A stretch of DNA of 27,807 bases from CAZIMM01 sp964540415 (lineage in GTDB: Bacteria; Bacillota; Clostridia; Oscillospirales; Acutalibacteraceae), in contig CAZIMM010000022.1 of assembly GCA_964540415.1 (NCBI GenBank), forward strand, positions 1 through 27,807, in the 5' to 3' direction. Made by a program: the position numbers and the translations under genes. The notes under the pieces are model-generated. The model was given only the letters and a program-made list of their open reading frames with translations, did not search any database and was not told the origin of the DNA. Below, piece after piece: positions 7,223-14,678 of the stretch. Numbering within the stretch: position 1 is the stretch's first letter; every line of letters starts with the position of its first letter.

Positions 7223-8767
7223 ATGTTTGCTGAGAATAAAATGACATCGGTAAAGGAACGTATTCTGCGCTCAAACATATTTTTGACATTTTTGCCGATT
7301 ATACTTATTATCGTGAATGCCGTTCTGTATCTCAGCGTTGTCGGTTTTTTCTCAAGCAGCGATAGCAGTTTGAGGTATTCATTTAAGCAGTGGCAGTTTG
7401 TCTACACCTATCAAATTGAGCTGGAACTGGACAATATGCTGCCGGAGCTTTCCCAAACCGGCTTGTCCGAAAAGTTTGTCGCATTTCTGACAGACAAGGA
7501 AAAAGACGGTTGGAATATTTATATTTACAATCAGAACGGTAATGATTACTACCTCACGCCCGGTATCTCACGCAGTGAATTTTTTGGCAGACTCGGCAAA
7601 ACAAGTGTTGATGAAAATTCTATTTCCTCATCCGTAAACGGGGGAACGATTATCACGTTTTGCAGCGATTCTGTGAATGATGAGCACATCTGCATGATTA
7701 TGTACAATCCGGATTTCTTCACTTTTACAGACGGAGTCGAAGAAAAAGTTGCTGTCGGACTGCTGACAGGGCAGGCGTTTTATATCTGGCTGTCGGTGCT
7801 CGTCTGTATCGCCGTTTTGATACTCTCAAATCTCGCCATCATCGTGCGTTATAATAAAAACATAATTACTCCGCTTAAGAATCTCGGCACACATGCCAAA
7901 CAACTCAGCGAGGGAGATCTTGTTACTCCGATAACATACGAAAATGAAGATGAAATCGGGAGGCTTTATTCCGACGTTGACAGTGTCCGATTAAAGATGA
8001 GCGAATATCATGAGGAGCAATTGAAGTTTAACGAAAACCGCAGAATAATGATTTCCGGTTTCGTTCATGACCTCGGAACACCTTTAACCAAAATCCAAGG
8101 CTATGCCGAGGGCTTGATTGACGGAATTGCCGATTCTCCGGAAAAAACCGAAAAATACATCCGAACAATTTTCGAAACCGCAAGAGATATGGATTCGACG
8201 CTTAAGCAAATGTCGGAAATGCTTCGAATCAACGTCAACCGAATTCCGTTCAACCGCCGCAAGGCGGATGTTCAGGAGCTGATTGGAGTCTACGCTGACA
8301 ATTGCAGATTTTACACCGAGCAAAACGGCTTGAAGTTAAGGGTTATCAAGAAATGCAGGGAGCCGGCAATCTGTAATATTGACATTGCAAACGGAAAACG
8401 TGCAATTGACAATATTGTTGCAAACTCAATCAAATATAAACGTCCCGACAGAGATGACGGAGAGCTTGTCATAACAATGAAAACCAAGGACGGTTTCCTG
8501 CTCATTGAGTTTTCGGACAACGGCATTGGAATTGCTCCCGGGGATGAGGAGAAAATATTTGAATTCTTTTTCAGAGGAGACAAAGCACGCACGAATATTT
8601 CCGAGGGAAGCGGAATGGGGCTTTCAATTGTCAAGCAGATTGTCGAACAACACGGTGGAAGAATCTGGGCACGCAGCAGCAAGCTGACCGGTTTGACACT
8701 ATTTGTTCAGCTGCCACTTGCAAACAGCACTGATGAAACAGACAAACACGATGAAGAAAGGCTGTGA
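7223..8767 (+). CDS. Sensor histidine kinase (HAMP, HisKA, HATPase_c)
   Basis: This is a 514-residue class I sensor kinase. Helices at about 18-43 and 185-209 flank an extracellular sensor of about 140 residues with no recognisable fold. A HAMP domain follows (TPLKNL...LSEGDLVTPI...DEIGRL). The H-box FVHDLGTPLTKIQG carries the phospho-accepting His282. The ATP-binding domain shows the N box (Asn401 in NIVANSIKYK), DNGIGI (Asp432), an FFFRGD F-box and GSGMGLSIV. I chose the ATG at 7223 because AAAGGCGG lies 10 bp upstream. A TTG at 7202 in the same frame lacks a good ribosome binding site. The signal sensed cannot be read from the sequence. The gene overlaps or abuts its response regulator, so they form a cognate pair. 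Confidence 0.93.
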   Translation: MFAENKMTSVKERILRSNIFLTFLPIILIIVNAVLYLSVVGFFSSSDSSLRYSFKQWQFVYTYQIELELDNMLPELSQTGLSEKFVAFLTDKEKDGWNIYIYNQNGNDYYLTPGISRSEFFGRLGKTSVDENSISSSVNGGTIITFCSDSVNDEHICMIMYNPDFFTFTDGVEEKVAVGLLTGQAFYIWLSVLVCIAVLILSNLAIIVRYNKNIITPLKNLGTHAKQLSEGDLVTPITYENEDEIGRLYSDVDSVRLKMSEYHEEQLKFNENRRIMISGFVHDLGTPLTKIQGYAEGLIDGIADSPEKTEKYIRTIFETARDMDSTLKQMSEMLRINVNRIPFNRRKADVQELIGVYADNCRFYTEQNGLKLRVIKKCREPAICNIDIANGKRAIDNIVANSIKYKRPDRDDGELVITMKTKDGFLLIEFSDNGIGIAPGDEEKIFEFFFRGDKARTNISEGSGMGLSIVKQIVEQHGGRIWARSSKLTGLTLFVQLPLANSTDETDKHDEERL

Positions 8768-8771
8768 GGTT

Positions 8772-9473
8772 TTGGAAGGCAGAATACTTATTATTGAGGA
8801 CGATAAGGTTATCGGTGAACTCGAAAAGGATTATCTTGAGGCCAATAATTTTTATGTGGAAAACTGTTTTGACGGAAAATCCGGATTGACTGCGGCTTTG
8901 TGCGGCGACTTTGATTTGATTCTGCTTGACCTGATGCTTCCCGAAATGGACGGCTTCGAGGTCTGCCGAAGAATCAGAGCAAAAAAAGACATTCCGATTT
9001 TGATGGTCACTGCAAAGCAGGAGGACGTGGATTTGATTCACGCTTTCGGCAACGGAGCAGATGACTACATAACTAAGCCCTTCAGCCTGTCTCAGCTTGT
9101 GGCGAGAATCGGTGCTCATATTTCGCGCTACAAACGGCTGACCGAACACGGCAAGAACGAGACCCCCGAGCAAATTGTGTGCGGAGGACTGCGCATAAAC
9201 AAAAGCTCACGCCGTGTTTTTGTCGATGATAAGGAGATTATTCTCACAAACAAGGAGTTTGACCTTCTGTATTATCTTGCTGCAAATCCGAATGTTGTTT
9301 TCAGCAAGGATGTGCTGTTTGACAAAATCTGGGGCTTTGACTCAATCGGCGAAACCTCAACTGTGACAGTTCACATCAACAGAATCAGAGAAAAAATCGA
9401 GGATGACAGTTCGTCCCCGAAGTATATCGAAACCGTTTGGGGCGCAGGTTACAGATTCAAAATCAGCGAGTAA
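8772..9473 (+). CDS. OmpR/PhoB-family response regulator
   Basis: This is a 233-residue regulator. The receiver domain has the acidic pair in IIEDD, the phospho-acceptor Asp53 in LLDLMLPEMDG, a Thr in MVTAK and Lys102 in TKPF. The C-terminal winged helix (about 135-230) has LTNKEFDLLYYL, the recognition helix VTVHINRIREKI, and IETVWGAGYRF. I favour the TTG at 8772, four bases after the kinase stop, with GAAAGG upstream. It gives the usual family N-terminus. An in-frame ATG at 8751 inside the kinase gene would add seven residues and has a weaker binding site. Its targets probably include this operon, though no repeated operator was found. Confidence 0.93.
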   Translation: MEGRILIIEDDKVIGELEKDYLEANNFYVENCFDGKSGLTAALCGDFDLILLDLMLPEMDGFEVCRRIRAKKDIPILMVTAKQEDVDLIHAFGNGADDYITKPFSLSQLVARIGAHISRYKRLTEHGKNETPEQIVCGGLRINKSSRRVFVDDKEIILTNKEFDLLYYLAANPNVVFSKDVLFDKIWGFDSIGETSTVTVHINRIREKIEDDSSSPKYIETVWGAGYRFKISE

Positions 9474-9507
9474 CGGTTTTCAAAACAACAACTATGAGGG
9501 TGCTTCT

Positions 9508-11215
9508 TTGAACACGAAAATTATTGACAAACGAATGGGCAAAGCGGTGGCAATCGGATTTACTCTGGCTGTCATAGCAGCGCTTTATCTGATTGCCTAC
9601 GCCTCGTTTAACTTTTATGTTGATGATGTGTCGGCAGGAGTCAAGAACATTGTTGATTACAACGATGGTTGGGTGTATTCCACTGACGAGGGAAGCTATA
9701 TTCTCGGAACCTTGCCGGAAAACATAAAATGTACACAAAACGAGGTTAATATTTCCAACGTTCTTCCGGTGAACCTTGAGAACGGGCTTTCAATCTGTTT
9801 GAAAACAAACAATCAGACCGTGCGTGTTTTCGTGGACAAAAAAGAAATTTACAAATTCGGGTTCAGCAACAACTCATGGTTCGGTGCGCGTTTCGGATTG
9901 GTCTGGAATATTATTGACTTGCCGTTTGACAGTGCGGGTAAACCGATAACAATTGAGCTTTCGAAGAACGATGACGATCGCCTGCTCCTCAACGCAATTG
10001 AGCTGGGCAACAGGAGTGCTTTGACGGTTCAGCTCATCAGCAGTCAGCTCTGGATTGTAATTTTCTCAATCTCCATGTGTTCAATCGGAGTGATAATGCT
10101 CGGCCTGAGCATCCTGCTAAAAGTCAGACGTTTGCGCATAAACGGCGGCAGCTTTGCCGGATTGGGTATGTTTGCAATTCTCGCGGCGCTTTGGCTGATG
10201 ACTGATTCAACCGTGCTCACGCCGTTTGTTGCAAATCGCGCCGTGCTTTATTTAATTGCGCACTTTTCCTTTATGCTCATGCCTGTGCCGATTCTTATGT
10301 TTGCAAAGGGTCTGTGCAAAGAGCACAAAAAGAGCTTTGACGCAATCGCCTTGCTCGTGCTCATGAATTTCTTCATCTCAATTTCTCTTTATGTCGAGGG
10401 CATAATTAATCTTTCCCAGACAACCACCGTAACGCATGCACTGATGATTTTCGCGGCACTCTGGGTAATTTTCGTGAGTGTTCTGGAATACAGATACTTT
10501 GACAATGAGGAAGTTGCCGAGGTGCTGATAGGCATTTGTGTTTTGAGCGTTTGTGCTATACTTGCGCTTGAGCAATATTATCTGGTTGACATTGATGACA
10601 ATGCAAAATTCTTCTGCTGGGGCATTGTCGCATTTGTTGTGTTCACGGGTATCGGAGCGGTCAGACGTTCAATCAACGCGCTTAATGCCGACGCCCGNNN
10701 NNNNNNNCTTCAAAAAGCTTGCATATTCAGACAACCTCACAGGCTTGTCAAACAGAACAGCTTTCAACGAGGAAATGGAAAGGCTCGGTGCGCAGAAGAC
10801 CGACCGCGGCAAATACGGTGTTATACTCTTTGACCTTGACAATTTGAAAAAAATCAATGACTTCAGAGGTCACGACAAGGGCGATAATCTTATTATCGGA
10901 GCGGCTAACTGCATTCAGCGTGCATTCGGCGGAATCGGTAAATGCTACCGTATCGGCGGCGATGAATTTGTTGTTATAATTAGGAATTTCAGTCAAAGCA
11001 ATGTCGATTCCTGCTTCAAACGTTTTGATCTTGAACGCGAGATTTTTGCCAAGGACGGTGAACTTGAGGTTGAAGCGTCATACGGTTATGCCTTTGATTC
11101 AGACGGCTCGCGGACTGATGTTTATGAACTGTTTCGCAGTGCCGATGATGCAATGTATGAGATGAAAGCCAGAAAAAAAGCGGAGGTAAAACAATATGCA
11201 GACAAAAACGGTTGA
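9508..11215 (+). CDS. Multi-pass membrane diguanylate cyclase (GGDEF), interrupted by an assembly gap
   Basis: The TTG start at 9508 has GAGGG at ideal spacing. The protein has one N-terminal helix, an extracellular domain of about 150 residues (VNLENGLSICLKTNNQTVRVFVDKK resembles a carbohydrate-binding-type sensor), then seven hydrophobic helices as in 7TMR-DISM receptors. A GGDEF domain follows after the gap: NLTGLSNRTAF, ILFDLDNLKKIND and the intact active site RIGGDEF. The enzyme would make cyclic di-GMP from two GTP. The product-inhibition site (RxxD, ending five residues before GGDEF) is absent; those positions are Gly-Gly-Ile-Gly. The two halves are in different frames only because the run of ten Ns is not the true gap length. 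That length must be a multiple of three. The 3' end overlaps the hydrolase gene by 20 bp. Confidence 0.88.
10698..10707. other. Assembly gap (10 N) inside the diguanylate cyclase gene
   Basis: Ten Ns between the last membrane helix (ending INALNADAR) and the GGDEF domain (starting FKKLAYSDNLTGL). The frame changes from 1 to 2 across the Ns, so the gap size is a placeholder. It is not evidence of a frameshifted gene. Confidence 0.97.
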
Positions 11216-11918
11216 AATTCTCGGAACGGCTGTACTTGAAGCGTATATCCAAAAACCGTCAAAAGAAATGCCGAATCAGGTGCGCAGGAGGGCAATTCTT
11301 GTTTTGCCCGGCGGAGGCTATCATATGTGTTCGGACAGAGAAGCAGAACCTGTTGCGCTGGCATATATGGCATCCGGCTTCAATGCCTTTGTTTTGCGGT
11401 ATTCTGTAGGTGAGGATATAGGCTTTGAACGAGTGCTCGCCGAGGCGGAGGAGGCACTGAAATATATCAGAGAAAACGCCGATGATTTGAACATTATGGC
11501 TGACAGGGTTGCAGTAATTGGCTTTTCCGCAGGCGGACACCTTGCAAGCGCGCTTGCTGCAATGGGCTGTGTTCGTCCCGACGCGGCAATTCTCGGCTAT
11601 CCGTGCATCCTTAGCTCAATCGGAAAGGTGCTTGCTTTTCCTGTGCCGTCAACAAACGAATATGTTGACGATAAAACTCCTCCCACCTTCATCTTTTCAA
11701 CCGCCAACGACGGCTGTGTTCCGATTGCAAACTCGCTTGCATTTGCCGACGAATGTGCTGAACACGGCGTAAATTTTGAATTACATATATTCTCAAACGG
11801 TTCTCACGGTCTTTCTCTTGCAACGAGCGCAACCTGCGCCGGTGACATTTCAAAGATTGAATATGTGTCCTCATGGCTCGGTATGAGCATTCAATGGCTT
11901 GACAGAATCTGGGCATAA
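11196..11918 (+). CDS. Alpha/beta hydrolase (BD-FAE/acetyl-esterase-like)
   Basis: This is a 240-residue cytoplasmic hydrolase without a signal peptide. It has an oxyanion motif LPGGGYHMCSDRE, the nucleophile elbow GFSAGGH (Ser111), an acidic residue in ANDGCVP (Asp172) and a catalytic His in SHGLSL (His204). This layout fits small carbohydrate esterases and feruloyl/acetyl esterase-like hydrolases. The exact substrate is unknown; removal of acyl groups from imported xylan-type oligosaccharides is typical of relatives. The ATG at 11196 follows CGGAGGTAAAA. The gene starts inside the last codons of the diguanylate cyclase and shares its operon. A hairpin lies 71 bp downstream. Confidence 0.87.
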   Translation: MQTKTVEILGTAVLEAYIQKPSKEMPNQVRRRAILVLPGGGYHMCSDREAEPVALAYMASGFNAFVLRYSVGEDIGFERVLAEAEEALKYIRENADDLNIMADRVAVIGFSAGGHLASALAAMGCVRPDAAILGYPCILSSIGKVLAFPVPSTNEYVDDKTPPTFIFSTANDGCVPIANSLAFADECAEHGVNFELHIFSNGSHGLSLATSATCAGDISKIEYVSSWLGMSIQWLDRIWA

Positions 11919-11989
11919 AGAATAATGCAAAGCTGTATTACTGCAGCTCTGCTCTCGTTTGTTATGGATGTATGTACCCTGTCATCAGA

Positions 11990-12015
11990 AAGAGCCATCC
12001 GTACGGATGGCTCTT
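11990..12015. terminator. Bidirectional hairpin between convergent genes
   Basis: Perfect arms AAGAGCCATCC (11990-12000) and GGATGGCTCTT (12005-12015) surround the self-complementary loop GTAC. It lies between the hydrolase (plus) and the PepSY gene (minus). The T-tract is short on both strands, so termination may be moderate. Confidence 0.75.
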
Positions 12016-12030
12016 CTGTGTTCACTTTTG

Positions 12031-12675
12031 TTATCTTGCCAGGAGAGATCTGAACCAGCTTCTGAAGAGGCTGCCGATTCTCAGCTGAATGTAATCATCA
12101 TCAACGTCTTTTTCAGCTTTGAGAACACCACCGTTAAAGGCATCAATTTCGTAATCATACTCAACGCGTCCCTTGCGGAATTCAATTTCATAGGTTGACT
12201 TGCCGTCATCGCGATCAAGCTCTGCCTTTGTGAACTTCACATCGGAGACGCAGAATCCCGCATGGTCGAGTGCGGCTTTCTTTGCAGCGTCAAGCTCGAT
12301 AACCGCTTTTTTTTCGGGCTTCGGCTTAACGGTCGGGGCGGCCGGCTTCTCTGCTTTCGGGGGATTTGCTGTGCGGCGGTGATCGTCATCGTATTCTTTG
12401 TCCCATTCAATTATTTTTGCGCTTTTTGCATTGATTGTGTATTCGTATTCAAGGTTTCCGCTAAAAAACTCAACTTCGTATACATACAAGCCGTCATCAT
12501 AATCCATTTCAACCTGTATGAACTCAACATCTGCTTCGTTGAGCTTGGCGTGAGTGAGTGCTGCTTGCTTTGCGCGTTCCGGTGTGATTGTGTTTGCTGC
12601 GGATGCACACACGCTGACAGCTGACATTGTGACGATTGCAAGGAAGACAGCGACGATAGATTTTATTTTTTTCAT
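12031..12675 (-). CDS. Secreted protein with two PepSY domains
   Basis: The start is placed at 12675 (MKKIKSIVAV), where GAAAGGTG lies just upstream; a longer reading frame exists but has no such site. The 214-residue product has a signal peptide, likely cut after Ala-Ser-Ala near residue 27. Two PepSY repeats follow: about 31-97 (ITPERAKQAALTHA ... YEVEFFSGNLEYEYTI) and about 127-195 (LDAAKKAALDHAGF ... YEIEFRKGRVEYDYEID). They are joined by a Lys/Pro-rich linker. The C-terminal tail (IGSLFRSWFRSLLAR) is short, basic and amphipathic. PepSY domains are often inhibitors or regulators of extracellular proteases or signalling partners; no enzymatic residues are seen. The gene is divergent from an ECF sigma factor whose anti-sigma factor also carries a PepSY domain, so a shared pathway is likely. 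Confidence 0.88.
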   Translation of the reverse strand: MKKIKSIVAVFLAIVTMSAVSVCASAANTITPERAKQAALTHAKLNEADVEFIQVEMDYDDGLYVYEVEFFSGNLEYEYTINAKSAKIIEWDKEYDDDHRRTANPPKAEKPAAPTVKPKPEKKAVIELDAAKKAALDHAGFCVSDVKFTKAELDRDDGKSTYEIEFRKGRVEYDYEIDAFNGGVLKAEKDVDDDYIQLRIGSLFRSWFRSLLAR

Positions 12676-12890
12676 TTTTTTCACCTTTCTTTGTTCAAAA
12701 TTTTCAGGCTGTTTTGTGCCTTTCACTTACATAATGCGGCAGAATGCGGTTTTATTGCATGGACCGCAAAACTTTTTTGAAACTCTTCTGTGCTGTCCCG
12801 ACATATAATTGTATTTCGTTAAAAAATCTTCAGAAATAAAGCAATAAAATTGTATTGAAAAGCATTGATATATTGAAAGGAATGTTGCTG

Positions 12891-13460
12891 ATGTTATTCC
12901 TGAGCGTTGTAATGGCTGTTGAACACAGTTCAAAAAGGAAAGAGCTGAATGAAAGCTTGATACCGCGGATTGCAAACGGTGACACTGAAGCGTTTTCCGA
13001 ACTGTATGAAACTACAAAAACCGCAGTATACTCCTTTGCGCTTTCAATTGTAAAGAACGCACATGACGCGCAGGATATAATGCAGGAAACATACTTGAAG
13101 ATTCACGCAAACGCCATCGGTTATTTTTCACAGGGGAAACCCATGGCGTGGATTTTCACAATCGTCAGAAATCTTTGCCTGATGCACCTGCGCAAAAGCA
13201 GAAAGTCCGATGTTGAATTTGACGAAGCAATCGGTTGCGAAAGCCCTGTGGATTTCACTCAAAATGTTGACGACAACGAGCTGATCTCAATGATGATGAC
13301 GGCATTAAGCGAAGAGGAGAGAAGCATAGTCATCATGCACGTTGTCAGCGGAATGAAGCACAGAGAAATTTCTGAAATTCTTGAGATTCCGCTTTCAACC
13401 GTGCTTTCAAAGTACAACAGAGCACTGCACAAAATGAAAAAGCACTTTGATGCCCGGTGA
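12891..13460 (+). CDS. ECF-type RNA polymerase sigma factor
   Basis: This is a 189-residue sigma-70 family protein. Region 2 spans about 24-95 (DTEAFSELYETTKTAVYSFA, DAQDIMQETYLKIHAN, AWIFTIVRNLCLMHLR). Region 4 spans about 125-180 (LSEEERSIVIMHVVSGMKHREISEILEIPLSTVLSKYNRALHKMKK). There is no region 3, as expected for an ECF factor. I favour the ATG at 12891, with GAAAGG 10 bp upstream, over the TTG at 12855, which would add a hydrophobic stretch with no role in this family. The anti-sigma gene follows after 21 bp. A TATAAT at 12804-12809 and a GAAAC at 12779-12783 lie in the divergent promoter region, but no clean promoter pair could be assigned. Confidence 0.92.
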   Translation: MLFLSVVMAVEHSSKRKELNESLIPRIANGDTEAFSELYETTKTAVYSFALSIVKNAHDAQDIMQETYLKIHANAIGYFSQGKPMAWIFTIVRNLCLMHLRKSRKSDVEFDEAIGCESPVDFTQNVDDNELISMMMTALSEEERSIVIMHVVSGMKHREISEILEIPLSTVLSKYNRALHKMKKHFDAR

Positions 13461-13481
13461 TTATGAAGGGGAGGAACAAAG

Positions 13482-14672
13482 ATGAAACGTAAAGAAATAA
13501 AGCAGAAAATCAGAAAAGCATATAGAAATGCCACGCCGGAGATTTTTGAGCAGATAAACGGCGAAATCAACAACGGCTCGGACGGCGAAAACATCGTTCA
13601 ATTTGTGCCCAATGTCAAAAAGAAAAAAACGTTTTCAAAGATAACCGGTATTGCCGCTGCTGCCGGCATAGTGCTGGGAATCGGGCTTTCGAGTAATATG
13701 TATGCAAGACCCGCCGCATGCATTGCGATTGATGTGAATCCCTCAATCGAGTTGAAAATCAACTCCCGCGAACGCGTTGTCTCCTGTGTTCCGCTCAACC
13801 GCGATGCGGAAATCATTATTGATGAAATGGACTTTCGCGGCTCTGATATAGACGTGGCAACAAACGCGCTCATCGGCTCGATGGTGAAAAACGGCTTTAT
13901 CAGCGAAATGAAGAACTCTGTGCTGGTCACAGTGTCGGACGCCAAAGACGGTGCGGCACTTGAAAAGAAGCTTGCGGAAGAAATAAGTCAGGCGATTGAA
14001 GCGAGTGTCGGGAACGCCGCTGTAATAAGTCAGCACCTGACAAAAACCGCGGAACTCGAAGCGCTTGCAGTAAAATACGGAATTTCTCAGGGCAAAGCGG
14101 AGCTTATCAACAACATTATCGCAAACGAGAGTACACTTGAATTTTCCGAGCTTGCGAGGCTGTCCGTTAACGAGCTGAATCTGATTGTTTCCGCAAGGCA
14201 TACGCAGGCAGAGGAAATGACTGTTACGGGAAAAGCGAGCACTAAGAGCTATATCGGCACAGAAAAAGCCAAAGAGAAGGCTCTCAAGGTGTATCCGGAT
14301 GCAGTTGTTGAGGAAATCGAGCTTGACTATGAAAACGGAAAAATGGTTTATGAAGTTGAAATGAAAAACGGTGCAAAAGAATGTGAGGTTATCATTGACG
14401 CTGTGAACGGTGAAATAATTCGCAGCTCCGTCGAAAGCGAAAATGATAATGACGATAAATATGATGATCACGATGATTCTTTTGACGCGGCAGGGGACAT
14501 AATTGAGGATAAGTTTGAAAAAGAAAATGAACGTGAAGGCGGAGTTTTTGACCGCATCGAAGACAAAATCGAAAACGCGCTCGACCCTGACGATGACGAT
14601 GATCATGATGACGGCTTCGAAAACGATGACCGTGATGACGATTCAGATGACGGCGAGCATGATGACGACTGA
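13482..14672 (+). CDS. RsgI-like transmembrane anti-sigma factor with PepSY domain and Asp-rich tail
   Basis: This is a 396-residue protein. Residues 1-52 are a short basic cytoplasmic part expected to hold the sigma factor; it does not look like the classical RsgI N-terminal domain. A helix spans about 53-72. The extracellular RsgI-type middle domain (about 75-245) opens with CIAIDVNPSIELKIN, including Asn86-Pro87. In RsgI relatives this Asn-Pro bond is reported to undergo self-cleavage, which starts release of the sigma factor. A PepSY domain follows (about 257-316: TEKAKEKALKVYPDAVVEEIELDYENGK). The tail (318-396) is extremely rich in Asp and Glu with scattered His and may bind cations. 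GGGGAGG lies upstream of the ATG. The gene ends 6 bp from a convergent gene with no terminator between them. Confidence 0.88.
   Translation: MKRKEIKQKIRKAYRNATPEIFEQINGEINNGSDGENIVQFVPNVKKKKTFSKITGIAAAAGIVLGIGLSSNMYARPAACIAIDVNPSIELKINSRERVVSCVPLNRDAEIIIDEMDFRGSDIDVATNALIGSMVKNGFISEMKNSVLVTVSDAKDGAALEKKLAEEISQAIEASVGNAAVISQHLTKTAELEALAVKYGISQGKAELINNIIANESTLEFSELARLSVNELNLIVSARHTQAEEMTVTGKASTKSYIGTEKAKEKALKVYPDAVVEEIELDYENGKMVYEVEMKNGAKECEVIIDAVNGEIIRSSVESENDNDDKYDDHDDSFDAAGDIIEDKFEKENEREGGVFDRIEDKIENALDPDDDDDHDDGFENDDRDDDSDDGEHDDD
14588..14669 (+). repeat. GAT/GAC-rich tract encoding an acidic tail
   Basis: Irregular runs of GAC, GAT and CAT codons give about 21 Asp in 28 residues at the C-terminus of the anti-sigma factor. 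Such tracts can vary in length by slippage and can produce long spurious open frames on the opposite strand. Confidence 0.7.
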
Positions 14673-14678
14673 TGTTTA

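Noticed and set aside
11930..11948. Small hairpin after the hydrolase gene
   Set aside because: The seven-pair stem includes a G-T pair and lacks a T-run; the palindrome at 11990-12015 is a better terminator.
13743..14606. Long minus-strand open frame (287 codons) opposite the anti-sigma gene
   Set aside because: It is low in complexity, rich in Ile, Val and Phe, and is the mirror of the GAT/GAC-rich coding strand. It has no recognisable domain.
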